Source: Larix kaempferi (taxonomy: Eukaryota > Streptophyta > Pinopsida > Pinales > Pinaceae). From it: a stretch of 64,000 bases of DNA. The stretch is taken from positions 7,253,501 through 7,317,500 of the forward strand of contig BSBM01000096.1 in NCBI GenBank assembly GCA_027924585.1, in the 5' to 3' direction. Shown piece by piece: positions 34,496-46,299 of this stretch (positions within the stretch are counted from its first letter, which is position 1; each line of letters begins with the position of its first letter). The position numbers were made by a program, and so were the translations under genes. The notes below the pieces were generated by a model, which was not told the origin of the DNA, searched no databases, and worked only from the letters and a program-made list of their open reading frames with translations.

Positions 34496-36842
34496 GACTC
34501 ATTAAAAAGAAAAGTTTTCCTTCTAAAAAATGCTAGAAGAAAATGCTTATGCTAGAAAGAAAGCTAGCAGTCGCTAGCTTTCCTTGATCTTTTGCCATGT
34601 GCTTATTTCAAAATAGAGCACATGGCACAAGCTCAAGGTATAAGCTAGCAACCACCAATCACCATGGACAGGATTTTTCTATTGGAAATCTAGCGACTGC
34701 TAGCTTTCTTTCTAGCATAGGTATGTGTTATTATCCTATAAGTAAATGCTTATGCTAGAAGGAAAGCTAGCAGTCGCTAGCTTTCCTTGATCTTATGCCA
34801 TGTGCTTATTTGAAAATAGAGTACATGGCACAAGTTCAAGGCTTTCCTTGATCTTATGCCATGTGCTTATTTGAAAATAGAGTACATGGCACAAGTTCAA
34901 GGTATAAGCTAGCAACCACCAATCACCATGCCTAAGGTTTTTCTATTGGAAAGCTAGCGACTGCTAGCTTTCCTTCTACCATAAGCATGTGTGACATGCT
35001 AGAAAAAAATGTTTATGCTAGAATGAAATGTAGCATTCGTTCAAAATAGAGTACATGGCACAAGCTCAAGGTATAAGCTAGCAATCACCAATCACCATGG
35101 ACAGGGTTTTTCTATTGGAAAGCTAGCGACTGTTAGCTTTCCTTCTAGCATAAGCATATGTGTTTATGCTAGAAGGAAATGCTTATGCTAGAAGGAAAGC
35201 TAGCAGTCGCTAGCTTTCCTTGATCTTTTGCCATGTGCTTATTCCAAAATAGAGCAAATGGCACAAGCTCAAGGTATAAGCTAGCAACCACCAATCACTA
35301 TGGACATGATTTTTCTATTGGAAAGCTAGCGACTGCTAGCTTTCCTTCTAGCATAAATATGTGTTCTTATCCAAGAAGAAAATGCTTATGCTAGAAGGAA
35401 AGCTAGCAGTCGCTAGCTTTCCTTGATCTTGTGCCATGTGCTTATTTGAAAATAGAGTGCATGGCACAAGCTCAAGGTATAAGCTAGCAACCACCAATCA
35501 CCATGCCCAAGGTTTTTCTATTGGAAAGCTAGCGACTGCTAGCTTTCCTTCTAACATAAGCATGTGTGTTATGCTAGAAGGAAAGCTAGCTTTCGTTCAA
35601 AATAGAGCACATGGCACAAGCTCAAGGTATAAGCTAGCAACCACCAATCACCATGGACATGGTTTTTTATTGGAAAGCTAGCGACTGTTAGCTTTCCTTC
35701 TAGCATAAGCATGTGTGTTTATACTAGAAGGAAATGCTTATGCTAGAAGGAAAGCTAGCAGTCGCTAGCTTTCCTTGATCTTTTGCCATGTGCTTATTTC
35801 AAAATACATCACATGGAACAAGCTCAAGGTATAAGCTAGCAACCACCAATCACCATGGACATGATTTTTCTATTGGAAAGCTAGTGACTGTTAGCTTTTC
35901 TTCTAGCATAAGTATGTGTTCTTATCCTAGAAGGAAATGCTTATGCGAGAAGGAAATCTAGCAGTCGCTAGCTTTCCTTGATCTTGTGACGTGTGCTTTC
36001 CTTGATCTTGTGACAAAATCTGTCTCAGGTACGGTCGGCTTCCACTATAGTCACCTATAAGGAATGACATCCTAAGTTGGTCACTAAGTACCTTCGTCAA
36101 GTGGAGAAAGAGCAGTTATCCCTCGAACGGTATTGGGTCGTCTCCTTTTCAACAAGTGGTGGTGAGCTCACTTGAGAGAACATACACCCACAACCTTGGG
36201 TTTGACGTCCTATGGCGCGGTGCCGCTCTTTCACTTGCCCCTTGTGGCTATACACGACCACTTGATTTAGAATGATTTTTATAGCACCCTAAGGACAACA
36301 ACTATGTTTTTGGATGCCTAGCCCCAAAATCCTACCTAAAATACAAGATTCTTTTGTGCCCTCTTATGGAGGTATTAAGTGAGTAGATTTAAGCTTTTTT
36401 TGAACTTAGTGAGTGATGAGAGAGTTTCTTGTGTGTGTGTGTGTGTGCATCAAAGAAAGTGACGGTTTTGAGCGCACATGAGATATTGCATATAAATGAA
36501 AAGGCTTTTCTTTTAAAATGAAAATAATGCAACTCAACCTAATAGAAAAACAACTAAATAAACCATGTAAAAAAAATAAATAAAATAAATTGTAAAAAAA
36601 AAAAAATCTATAAACAAAATTGTAAAAGTAAAAAAAAATCTATAAACTTACCAAGATTTTCAACCTCTTTTTAATCCAGTCTTCTTCTTTACTTTTTGTT
36701 TGGCTAAGACTAAAGCTAATGCCAATGCCAATGCCACTTTTTCCCATAACTTCATCTTCATCTTAGTTGGTCTTGCTTCTTTGATAGACAATAATCTCGA
36801 AGCTCTGAAGCCAAGACTACTTGAATGGAAACTATACAATAT
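34496..36842. repeat. 2.35-kb segmental duplication, copy 2
   Basis: It repeats 32141-34495 with a few percent divergence. The hairpin array is at 34520-36010 and the nonrepetitive module at 36010-36842, with its TG tract near 36430-36448. The last ~190 bases on the minus strand read as a short basic frame ending KQKVKKKTGLKRG, which is broken by a stop in copy 1, so it is not supported as a gene. Confidence 0.9.
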
Positions 36843-36913
36843 ATTCAAACTATCTGTAAGTTACAAACTTAAATATCAAATAATTAAATATAAAAAACAC
36901 TACTGAGCTATTT

Positions 36914-37090
36914 AGCTATTTTTATATACAAGTAATGCTATATATTATATCTTATATACATTCATAGAGTTGATAACTATTTTTATGTACAAGTAATGCC
37001 ATATACTTATATACATTCATAGAGTTGATAGCTATTTTTATGTACAAGTAATGCCATATATTACATCCTACATACATTCATAGAGTTGAT
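36914..37090. repeat. Short tandem repeat, ~55-61 bp x 3
   Basis: CTATTTTTATGTACAAGTAA recurs near 36916, 36977 and 37032, followed each time by a shared 'cattcatagagttgat' ending. Confidence 0.8.
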
Positions 37091-37751
37091 TATACCATGG
37101 AGGTTTACAGAATGAAATTTAGAAATACAACATTCAAATAAATGATTGGCAATTATTTAAAATAGTTATTTAGGTTTAAATAGAATGATGTTTATTTTGA
37201 AAAAAAATTATTGTAATTTTTCAAAATCTAGATTATAGCTGTTAAGTGGAATTTTTGGATGTTTCGAAATTTTTAAAAAATGCTAAATCTATTTATACCA
37301 TTAAAATACAAATTAAAATAAAGCTAATTCTAAATTTACAACATCAAAAACTATAAATTTCAAAAAAAATATAAAACCATATTTGAAAATAAAGGACAAT
37401 TGTTTTTCAAGCGAAAAAAACCTGCCCTTGTTATTCAATAGAATCAAAGGCCATTAGTACATACAGCTGCTTCAGCATGACATTTCATAACAACTCGTCC
37501 AGAGTTCCAGACAGGGGGAAAGGTACATAATACCAAAAAATAACCCATCAGAAAACTGTCTCATTATGTGATGTGGACTGTCCACAAAATCACATCTACC
37601 GAGAGCCAATCACACTCTGATCTGCGTTCAAAGGAGACGCACTATAATTTGCAAATGAGACATCTACATGAAAGGGAAAAAAGATGCCCTTCAGATACAC
37701 AAAGACTTCAAGTCCAACAGAAAAAAACTTTTAAAATCATGCTCAAAAGAG
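37091..37751. other. AT-rich spacer and probable LINE 3' UTR
   Basis: Bases 37091-37430 are AT-rich without genes. Bases ~37430-37751 lie downstream of the minus-strand LINE stop codon and are probably its 3' UTR. I could not find a clear poly(A) end or target duplication. Confidence 0.45.
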
Positions 37752-38830
37752 CTAGAAGAATTCCTTAGAAACCATGTGATTCTCTATATATTCCATCAAA
37801 ACACCTTTCCCTTGGGGAAAGGAGAGCACCTTTTTTGAAAGTCGGTCAGCAGTCTGGTTGTGCTCTCGGTAGATGTGAGAAAATGACAGGTCCTGGAAGC
37901 TAGTGGCTAGCTTTTTAGTCTCCCGACACCAATGAAATAGGGCAGGTGGGGAGAGAGCAGTCGATCCCTTAGCCCAAATGATGATTACCTAAGAATCACT
38001 GTATACGTGGGCTAAGGGGATCCTCATCATATGGGATATTTGTAAGAGAGCCCAGAGACTGAGCAGATCTGCTTTGGTATTTGTGCCATATCCTACCCCC
38101 ACTTCGAACTCCAGGAAGTGAGTGCTATTAAGAAAAATACGCAGGCCTGCACCAGCTGTCATATTCTTGGAGGCTCCGTCTATAAAACCACAAGGATAAT
38201 ATTTGACAGGTGGATTTCCAATAATTCTGCAGCGTCCTTTTTTAACCATAGTCCCAATATAACGATCCTGAACTGTTGATATAATACGCTGGATAATGCC
38301 ATGAATATTCCTTCTTTTCCCTTCAAAAATCACCATATTACGGGCTTTCCATACAGTCCACATCATGTTGTAGGGGAGAAAATAGAGTGGAGATCTCTTG
38401 GAAGACTTGCCAGCCCAATCTTTAATAAGATCAATTGAAGAAGTACCTGTGAGACAATCTGGAACATTGAAGAAGTCGCAGATATACCCTGCCACAGTTT
38501 TCCAAACTAAACAGGAAGAGAAGAGATGATCAACAGTTTCCTCCTCTGACCAACAGAGAGGGCAAATACCAGGACCAGAGAACCCCTTCCGCTGCAAATT
38601 ATCCCATGTAAGGATACTATTATGAAGAAAAAGCCAGATGAAACAAGAGATCTTGCTAGGCAGAGCCTTATGCCAAATAGGAATACAATCAATCACAGAT
38701 ATTGGGTGAGATGTGGATTTAAAGATGCATTCGTAAGCATCTTTTGCAGTAATAGAATCCCTGCTATAATTATAATTCCAGACCAGCTTATTACCGGTTC
38801 AGTACTTGGGGAAAACCGGAAAACTTAGAA
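37752..38830 (-). pseudogene. LINE ORF2 3' part: zf-RVT and RNase H
   Basis: On the minus strand the frame reads through a zinc-binding zf-RVT region (CPLCWSEEETVDHLF...C), typical of plant L1-type LINE ORF2 proteins. It then reaches an RNase H domain with DGASKN at the first Asp, KADLLSLWAL at the Glu position (Asp here) and VYSDS at the later Asp. A TAG at 37989-37991 follows. The frame continues open through HNQTADRLSK to TAG 37752-37754. Upstream, a TGA replaces Trp near 38800, and beyond 38830 I lose the frame. The reverse transcriptase itself is absent, so this is a 5'-truncated, dead copy. Confidence 0.82.
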
Positions 38831-38929
38831 TGGGTCACAATTAATCCAACATGGGGGAAAAATAAATTTTCCAACAAATAGTGGCATAGGCATGGTTAAA
38901 TATGTGTGTACATCCCCCTTTAATTGGAA

Positions 38930-39430
38930 GAAAAAATCAGGAACACTAAGTGGATCCTAGATGTTTCGGAAAAAAACTAGCAAATCTTTGGTCATTGGAG
39001 AGAAGCAGAAGCAATAAGAACTAGAAACCTTCCAAGCATCCCTCAAATAAAAATAAATCTTAGAAGAGGATTTGAAAACTGAAAAACATATTGAAGTAGA
39101 ACTCCACATAGACCGACACCAAGAAGAGGATTCGAGGCTTAAGTCTCGAAGCTTATGGCTTGAGGAAAGAGACATAAATACCCCTTTTGTCCACAAAAAA
39201 ACTTGGATGAGATTTCACAGGAAGATGGTAAATGAAATCCAAAGGGAAAATGTGGAAAAAATAATCGAGTTTGATCAAATAAAAGAGTTCAATAAGTTGT
39301 ACTAAGAAGAAATAGAAGAGAGTGAAGAATCCCACTAGGAAACACTCAAGCATATTCCAAAACTAATCAACAAAGAGATCAATGAGACCCTCACCCAGAA
39401 GGCCACATAGGAGGAAATAAAAAAATCAAT
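38930..39430 (+). pseudogene. LINE ORF2 fragment between endonuclease and RT
   Basis: The frame 39072-39305 encodes SLWLEERDINTPFVHKK, the degenerate form of the W-L-x-x-G-D-x-N-T-x-F-F-H block that precedes the RT domain in plant L1 LINEs. A charged stretch and a stop at 39303-39305 follow. It is on the strand opposite to the neighbouring LINE fragment, so it is a separate insertion or an inversion. Confidence 0.6.
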
Positions 39431-40261
39431 CTAGAATATCGAGTTTGAAAGCGCCCAATCCCTCATAATTTTATACTCTTTTTTTTTCAGACTGGAGCGA
39501 CTACGGCTCAGAAGGGATCTGAAATGGCACCGAATGGATTGAAAATGGCTGGATCTGGAATGGCTTGCAAAATGGATCTGAATGACTGGATCTAAAACGG
39601 CGTAGCAACGATCGTCAACAGTTCACCTGAAAATAAATGTGGACCCCAGGTATGTGCGGCTTCCTAACAGTTCAAGGGTTTCACTCGGCCACCAATGCTG
39701 TCTGACGGCTTGCGTATTGGGGCAGTACCCCTCACTCCACGGCTCAGGTAAAACTGATAACCGCTTTGCCACAAACAACAGCTCTTGGTTTACCTCACGG
39801 GTGGGAACTAGTCAATCAGGTAGGGGTCGTTGCCCTTTTCGCTGGCAGGTCCTCTCAATGGGCCAGCTACTTCGGGGTTCCTGTGGTACTCCTCACAATG
39901 AGTTTTAGGGCTTATGCCCAAGTACTTCCCACAGTTAAGCGGATAGGGATTATTCCCAAATCCGAACCTGCAATAGATGCGAAAAACAATACAAACAAAA
40001 CTAAGAGAAAACCTGTGCATGGAAAATTGAATTAAAAAAATTGAAAAAATGAAAAATGTCTAAATAAGAAAATTAAAGAGTTATGTAAGTTAATGTTTGC
40101 ATTTGGGCTAGAGAAAACCATAACCAAATAAAAAAATTAAAGTTTTTTTTGGGTGATAAATGGTGAATTTATAGAAAAAGGGATAAACAACCATAACAAT
40201 CAATAATAGGTCATTTTGATGATTATTTTGATTTAGAAATGAATGAAATATTAAAACAACA
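39431..40261. other. Unassigned, less AT-rich segment
   Basis: Bases ~39480-40030 are clearly less AT-rich than the flanks, but no frame has recognisable protein character. It could be an old LTR or untranslated leader of an unidentified element. The remainder is AT-rich. Confidence 0.35.
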
Positions 40262-40700
40262 ATAATAATTGAAAATGTTCTGAGAAAAGAAAAAATAATT
40301 TTTCCATATTTATAAATAGATTGATGCAATTTACCCCCTCAAATGTCAATAAAGGACACATTATCATGTCATCTTATTTTTAATTTGTAAAAGAATCTAG
40401 AAAACATCTTGAGCATTTTTTTGGTGCATTGGTTTCCAATGAGAGCACTTTGAGAGGTTAGGAAAGAATAATAATTGAAAATGCTTTGAGAAAGAAAAAT
40501 AATAATTTTACCATATTTATAAATAGATTGATGCAATTTACGCCCTCAAATGTCAATAAAGGACACATATCATGTCATATTATTTTTAATTTGTGAAAGA
40601 ATTTGGAAAACATCTTGTTTTTAATTTGTGAAAAAATCTGGAAAACATCTTGAGCATTTTTTTGGTCCATTGGCTTCCTATGAGAGAACTTTGAAAGATT
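40262..40700. repeat. Imperfect tandem duplication, ~205-240 bp x 2
   Basis: The block around CATATTTATAAATAGATTGA and 'cccctcaaatgtcaataaag' occurs twice, with a small internal extra duplication (AACATCTTG...) in the second copy. Confidence 0.8.
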
Positions 40701-42277
40701 AGGCAAGAGATATAACAAAGTTTCTTAAACTATTGGGTCTCCAACCTTTTTACAAAAATATAATATATAATAATAATAGTTTAATTTAAAATTTATGGTT
40801 AAGTAAACACAAAATTAACATATGATATTTTTATTTGTACGACTAGCAACTTCTACTATATTCATATATATGCATATATAGAGTGATGTAAAATTAGTTT
40901 AACCTAAATTAAATTTTAAATATTCACTAGTTACAACTCTTGGAGGTCCTCCAATTTCTTTGTGTAAAGTATCCTTGATTGTAAAGTATCAACCTTGAGA
41001 CCTCCAATATGAAGATCAAAACACTCAACCTTGAGACTAAATTAACTAGAGAACCATGACCAAACTTGGTGGAATCTATATCAAGACACTTACATTGGAA
41101 GGCAATTCATTAGAAGCTAAGTGGGAGGTATTCAAAGACCTCATTAACTCCTATTTTTATTCTATAATTTGGGTATGAAGAGGACTGAGTATCCATTGAA
41201 ACTACTATAAATAGAAACAACAAATAAACATAAATGAGTATACTGCCAGCTTGAAAAGACAAATCATTTAGTTGGAAATATCTCCCAAGAGCCTAAATGT
41301 AGTTCTTAAGTATTTGGGCTCCTTCCATTGTACAAGAAGGTCAACATGAGAAATATCCATCATATTGAAGATAAGGATATGAATAAAATCTTTCATATCA
41401 AGATACATGAAAATAAGAACAAGGTATATGCTACATTTGAGACTAGTTAACAAGATAACCTCATAGCAGAGGATTTCACTAGTAAGTTTGAATACGATGT
41501 TTATGACCATCCTCTTCCATAATGACTTGGATGGGTGAATAAGGATGCAGAGTTGAGAGGCAAGATCATATTTTATACTAGTGTTGATTCCTTTAATGCA
41601 ATGGAAGTATATGTGGTACCATTGGATGCATAATAAAATCCCATACTTCCAAATTTAAACGTTAGTTTCATGTTGGATAAAAAATACACAACTTGCAACA
41701 ACTTGTATTTGTCTTTGTCCAAAGTCTAGGAATGGGTAGCTAGGTTCATTCAAGGATGCATGTCGTAATGTACCAATAAACCTAGTAACTAATTATTATT
41801 TTTTTACAACCCTTAATGGTACCTACTAGGCCATGGAAGAGTGGATCATAACCAAGACCAACACAAACCTATGAAGTGACTTTGGCTAGAACTAAGACCA
41901 ACCATTAACAATAAAATGATAAAGTTGAACATCTTAGATCCTAAAATACACTATTAGGGTACATGGGACATGCATCTCGCCTCAAAATCAACCCAACAAT
42001 ATTGTACATGGAAATATTATTTGGAACATAAGTGTAACATTTTCAATCAACAAATGGGTCTCAAGACCTTGGCTATTATACAAGGAGAAAAACCAATTTT
42101 ATATTATTCCTAAATTTTCACTTCTCTATTTTAGAATTTTAATATTTTCTTGCAATTTTTTTTAAATCCTAATGATATAAGATGTAAAAAAAATTTTAGT
42201 TGTAGTTGATATTTTGCATAATAGTATATTTTCATAGAACTAGGGAAAAAGTGTACATTTTACTTGTGAACATGTAA
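40701..42277. other. AT-rich spacer, possible very old coding remnant
   Basis: No supported gene is seen. Bases 41300-41760 show short plus-strand stretches between stops (for example around EDFTSKFEYDVYDH) that look like decayed coding sequence, but I do not recognise a family. Confidence 0.3.
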
Positions 42278-42292
42278 ATTAGTGTAATTTTT

Positions 42293-42552
42293 TTAAACCA
42301 TGGGAACAACAATCTCCCAAGGGTATATCCAACAGCCCACAAGCCAGATATACCAGAAACTTGTGACTCAGCAGGGGCTGAGACGTCCCGAGACCCTTTA
42401 TCTGAGGGGAGAGCCTCTATCCCAGGGGTCGCCTACCCTTCAAGCCTTGTCACAACGGGCCAATGAGCAACCCTAGCCCCCACCGGTTTTGAACTTGTGA
42501 CCTCCACGGAGATAACACATGTTCTTAACCATTAGGCCCACTCAGGTGCTCT
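42293..42552 (-). mobile_element. tRNA-derived SINE with 15-bp target duplication
   Basis: The minus strand starts near 42552 with a tRNA-like head: an A-box-like TGGGCCTAATGGTTAAG, then a B box GTTCAAAAC ~40 bases later. A GC-richer body of ~150 bp and a short A-rich end follow. The insertion is bracketed by a perfect 15-bp direct repeat ATTAGTGTAATTTTT at 42278-42292 and 42553-42567. The internal Pol III promoter arrangement, the size (~260 bp) and the target duplication together identify a SINE. Confidence 0.85.
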
Positions 42553-42591
42553 ATTAGTGTAATTTTTATTATGTAAAGGAGTGAGAACAAG

Positions 42592-42622
42592 TGGAGTGGG
42601 CCTAATGGTTAAGAACATGTGT
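42592..42622 (+). mobile_element. Truncated SINE head, inverted relative to the full copy
   Basis: About 30 bases (GAGTGGGCCTAATGGTTAAG and ten more) match the head of the SINE at 42293-42552 in the opposite orientation, then similarity ends. The pair is a 50-base-spaced inverted repeat. Confidence 0.7.
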
Positions 42623-44284
42623 TTTCTCTTCTTGAATCTTTTTTTAAAATTGCAATTCTTCTTAATTTTTTACAAGACTTTAAGTAAAAATGATTGAAAA
42701 AATATGACTAAAAAAGTCCAAATTATCTACCATTTTTAATTTCTTTTTTATAATCGCAAAAATAAATCTTGCAAAATACAATAAACCAAGGGGGAAAACT
42801 GCAATGCAGCTAATTCCTTACCAAGTTAAATATTAAGCTGTTGAGTTAAAGATCATCAGTCTTGTTATGTTTATGCCTTTTGACAAGTCTCCATGAGATT
42901 TTGCAATATTTGAATAATGTAGCTTTTATTATAGACCAGCAATGGCACAGAAATGAAACATGAATCTAGAATCCCTCGGGACATTATCCAATAGATGTGG
43001 AGCTTGAACGACTGACACATTAAACCTTTGGTATTGCCTCGGAGTCAGCATGGCCCGAAAATGTTTATTTTGCAAAATGACAAAGTGATAGTACTTGGAC
43101 AAAAGCATCAGAGCAATGAGGGTGCAAGAGCAAAAAAAAATTGGAATGAAAATGTATATCAGTATGAAATGACAAAGTGATGGTACTTTAACGAAAGCAT
43201 CAGAGCAATGAACAATAAGCATCAGAGCAATGCCAAATAAGCCCAAAGTGATGGTACTTTGATGAAAGCATCAGAACAATGAAAGATAAGCATTAGAGTA
43301 GTGAAGGATAAGGGAAAAATGATGGTAATCCGATGAAAGTATCAGAGCAATGAAGGATAAGTGCTGAAGAAGGATAAGCGCTCAAAATCAATGGTGTTTT
43401 TCTCTGAAGTTGCCATAATTTTTCCATGCAAGTTTGATTTCCACCAGCAATTGTGACCCAATTTCTTTGGAGGCAATTGAGAATTTTTCCAAAGTCATGT
43501 CAAAGTAATCATGGCTTTGGGAATGCAGCGTGTCTTGGTGTGTTTGGACTTGTTGCAGGAAAAAGTGAGACATAAAGATGTCATGTTGGTTCCAAAGTTG
43601 TGACCAACAATGTAAGAATGTTGGTAAACGTTGAAATATTCTTAGATTTATTCTGTACAAAATAATCTGTAACATAATTTTGCATTTAATTTACTCTGTA
43701 ACGCATTTCTTTAGCAGATTACAGGTAAAAAATTACTGATTATTGCCTTCTAAATGGAATGAATAAAAAAGGAGGCCACATGCCAATTTTATTTGATGTA
43801 CTTCGACTAACTAGCCGAACTCCATTTGCTCCGAGATGGAAAGGAAGTGAACTTTGGTGAACTACTTAGTGTTCTTTCCTATTGAGCATTCTGTCCACGT
43901 TAGAGTCTGAAACATTTCTGACATACACAATTATGTACCTAGATCTTATTTATTCATCAGACCTTTTCAGAAGCAAATTGGGATTTTATGGAAAAGTGGG
44001 AAAACTAGTTAGACGGTGACATCCACAAAGATATTTAGTAACGATAGTTGGATCGATATTCCTCATACCAAGAATTGGATTGCAATGATTTAGTGGAAAA
44101 TCATTGCTCTCTTTATTTGATTAAGCGGATGCTATGGTGGTTTTAATTTTATAGTGCTCATTGATCTAACAATTCCAAAATGATTGAATTGTTTGTGTAT
44201 TTCAGTTTCTGATATATGGTGGAATTAGTAGGGGTATATCTTAACACGTTGGGTTCTAACTGGACCATAATGGGACGCAACTGC
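42623..44284. other. Spacer with minisatellite at ~43070-43385
   Basis: Bases 43070-43385 contain about four irregular copies of a GTGATGGTACTTTGATGAAA plus AGCATCAGAGCAATGAA unit. Two short minus-strand frames here (42929-43246, 43388-43675) have no family I recognise. The rest holds nothing identifiable. Confidence 0.45.
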
Positions 44285-44391
44285 AAGCCATGTTATAATG
44301 TAAAATTAAAGCACAGAGAGATGTTCGCTCAACATCGTTTATAGAAGCTCATGGTGAAGGGCGCTGGCTTGCTCCAGCAAAAAATGGAGGT
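44285..44391 (+). pseudogene. Possible isolated exon fragment
   Basis: In one frame the plus strand reads STSFIEAHGEGRWLAPAKNG and ends in a good donor (GGAG|GTAATA). The wording looks like real protein, in contrast to the flanks, but no family is recognised and no adjoining exon was found. Confidence 0.25.
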
Positions 44392-44550
44392 AATATTTCT
44401 TAACGAATCTGCATTTATAGTACGTAGATCCTTCTTGATCCAGTTTAAAGCTATCTAGCTATTATAACAATAGTGGGTGTACTGGTTATACTACTTGATA
44501 ATCAATGGCCATCGAAAATATTAACATGACTCATGCAGTTCTAAACCTTT

Positions 44551-44641
44551 GTGGAAAGAGTTACAAGCTTCATTGGGTGGATATTTCATTGGCTCGGTGG
44601 AAAGAGTTACAGGCTTCATTGGGTGGACATTTCATTGGCTG
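44551..44641. repeat. 45-bp tandem duplication
   Basis: GGAAAGAGTTACAAGCTTCA followed by TTGGGTGGATATTTCATTGG occurs twice in a row with two or three differences. Confidence 0.8.
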
Positions 44642-44866
44642 AAGAAGACCTTATTATAAGACTTCATAAACTGCTGAGGAACTTGTGAGAAAATATCATT
44701 TTTCTCGTAGATTATGTCCTTCAATTAGGTTTTTATTTTTTTGGATCCATACTGAACTATAGTATCTATTCTAATGGTAGGTGTTCAGTAAATGAGGAAT
44801 ATGTACCGGGAAGCACTTATGACGATATGAATAACTACTTGAATACTTGTTTGTGCAAGAAAGCTC

Positions 44867-44888
44867 ATGCCAATGCATGCATTGGCAT
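44867..44888. repeat. 22-bp perfect palindrome
   Basis: Half-site ATGCCAATGCA is followed directly by its reverse complement. It contains two overlapping NsiI/SphI-like cores. It may be chance. Confidence 0.6.
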
Positions 44889-44891
44889 ATT

Positions 44892-46299
44892 GAAGTCCGT
44901 TAGACCAACAAAGCGAAATATGACTCTAAGTATGAGTCTAACATTAAATCCCAACCAGTTGGGTGAAAGAGACAAAGTTATTGCTTACTGTAATAAAAGG
45001 AGCAAAAGAAGGGATCGACATCTTCCAATTCGGGAAACAAGTGCAAAAAATTAATATCTCTCATGAAACAAAACCCCAGTTCTTGTTCAGATACAATTAC
45101 TATATTTACATCATCACCATATTGACAAAATAAATATTATATATATAATCTATTTTCCTTTCTTTTTATATTTATATAATCTATTTATGTTTTTCTATTA
45201 TATGTGCTTAAATCTATACTAAATAATATCAATGAAGAGATTTTATTCCTTTGAAAGCTTGTTCCTAGATCAAAACTAATTTATACAGGAAAATCTACTA
45301 ATGATTTAAAAATCAAACCAATACTTGAGTCACTGCCATTTAATCAGGCGTTATTACGCAATTTACTTTAACCAACCATACTCAATGCTAAATGCAAGTC
45401 GGAAGACTCAGTGCATCCCCTCTGTCAGACCAACGGTGGATTCAGAGAGGGGAACAATTATTTAATCTTGATCTAATCTACGCTTAATCTAGTGCATCCC
45501 CTCCTCCAGTCCTACTATCATTCACATGGTTTATGTAGAATGCAAAAATATATTTCATATTCAGAAATTAGCGATAGGGAAATCAACCAAGTTTTCATAT
45601 GGGAAACTTGTTTATTTTCTCAGCGTTGCTTCTAGCTTGAAAATATCCAACCACCAGAATTCTGTAACTACTATAAATATGTTTTTATAATGAAAAAGAT
45701 GAGGGTTTTAACTTACATTACATTTCTTTAACAAAGTAAGTATGTAGTTATCATTACATCAATATTAATGATAGATCCCGTAACAATTTACAACCAAAAC
45801 CTATGTTCTGAGTTACGAACAAACACTTGTTTCAAGTGGGCGGAAAATCTTGAGGGTATAACCCTAAAACCAATAAACTCTCATACCTGGTCGGGCGGTG
45901 ATAGATTCCACTAAAATTCTTGTAATGGAGGAAATGCAAGCTGCCTTGCCAGAGTTGTCAACCTGAAAACTTTTCCCAACAACCAGATACCGCATTTAAA
46001 AACCACGACGAATGAACAAGAAAGTTATTAAATTCCAGTATGATAGAAATTTTAAATATTTACCTTAGCACAGAGGATGGGGTACTGTTAATGGTTCTCC
46101 CTGCAACAATAAGGGCGTCTGTCACTACACTACATTGAACAAAACCATCAGAATAAAACGATGGAAATCGATGTCAAGTACAGGAGGAGTGTATTGGCGC
46201 AATGTACAGCAGGAGTGTATTGGCGCAATTTACCACCCACGAATTTGAGCATGGAAAACGATGTCACCATGAATGCCAAGTGTGGAGGATGAACATATA
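44892..46299. other. Spacer
   Basis: No supported gene is seen. A ~27-bp direct duplication (GGAGTGTATTGGCGCAAT twice, 46185-46232) lies just before the 166-bp array. Confidence 0.5.

Noticed and set aside
32165-36010. CRISPR-like array
   Set aside because: Units have no constant repeat/variable spacer pattern, all parts are repeated, and the DNA is a plant nuclear genome.
36660-36848. Small basic protein with a hydrophobic Ala/Leu stretch
   Set aside because: The hydrophobic part comes from a short TGCCAA-type repeat, and the duplicate copy at ~34.3-34.5 kb is broken by a stop.
39639-40035. Two overlapping 89-codon frames
   Set aside because: The GC-richer segment gives overlapping frames on both strands with no recognisable domain; it may be noncoding leader or LTR sequence.
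42929-43675. Two minus-strand frames of ~100 codons
   Set aside because: They overlap a minisatellite in part, and neither shows a recognised family or splice context.
44827-45054. 75-codon basic frame
   Set aside because: No motif and no splice or promoter context; it contains the palindrome at 44867-44888.
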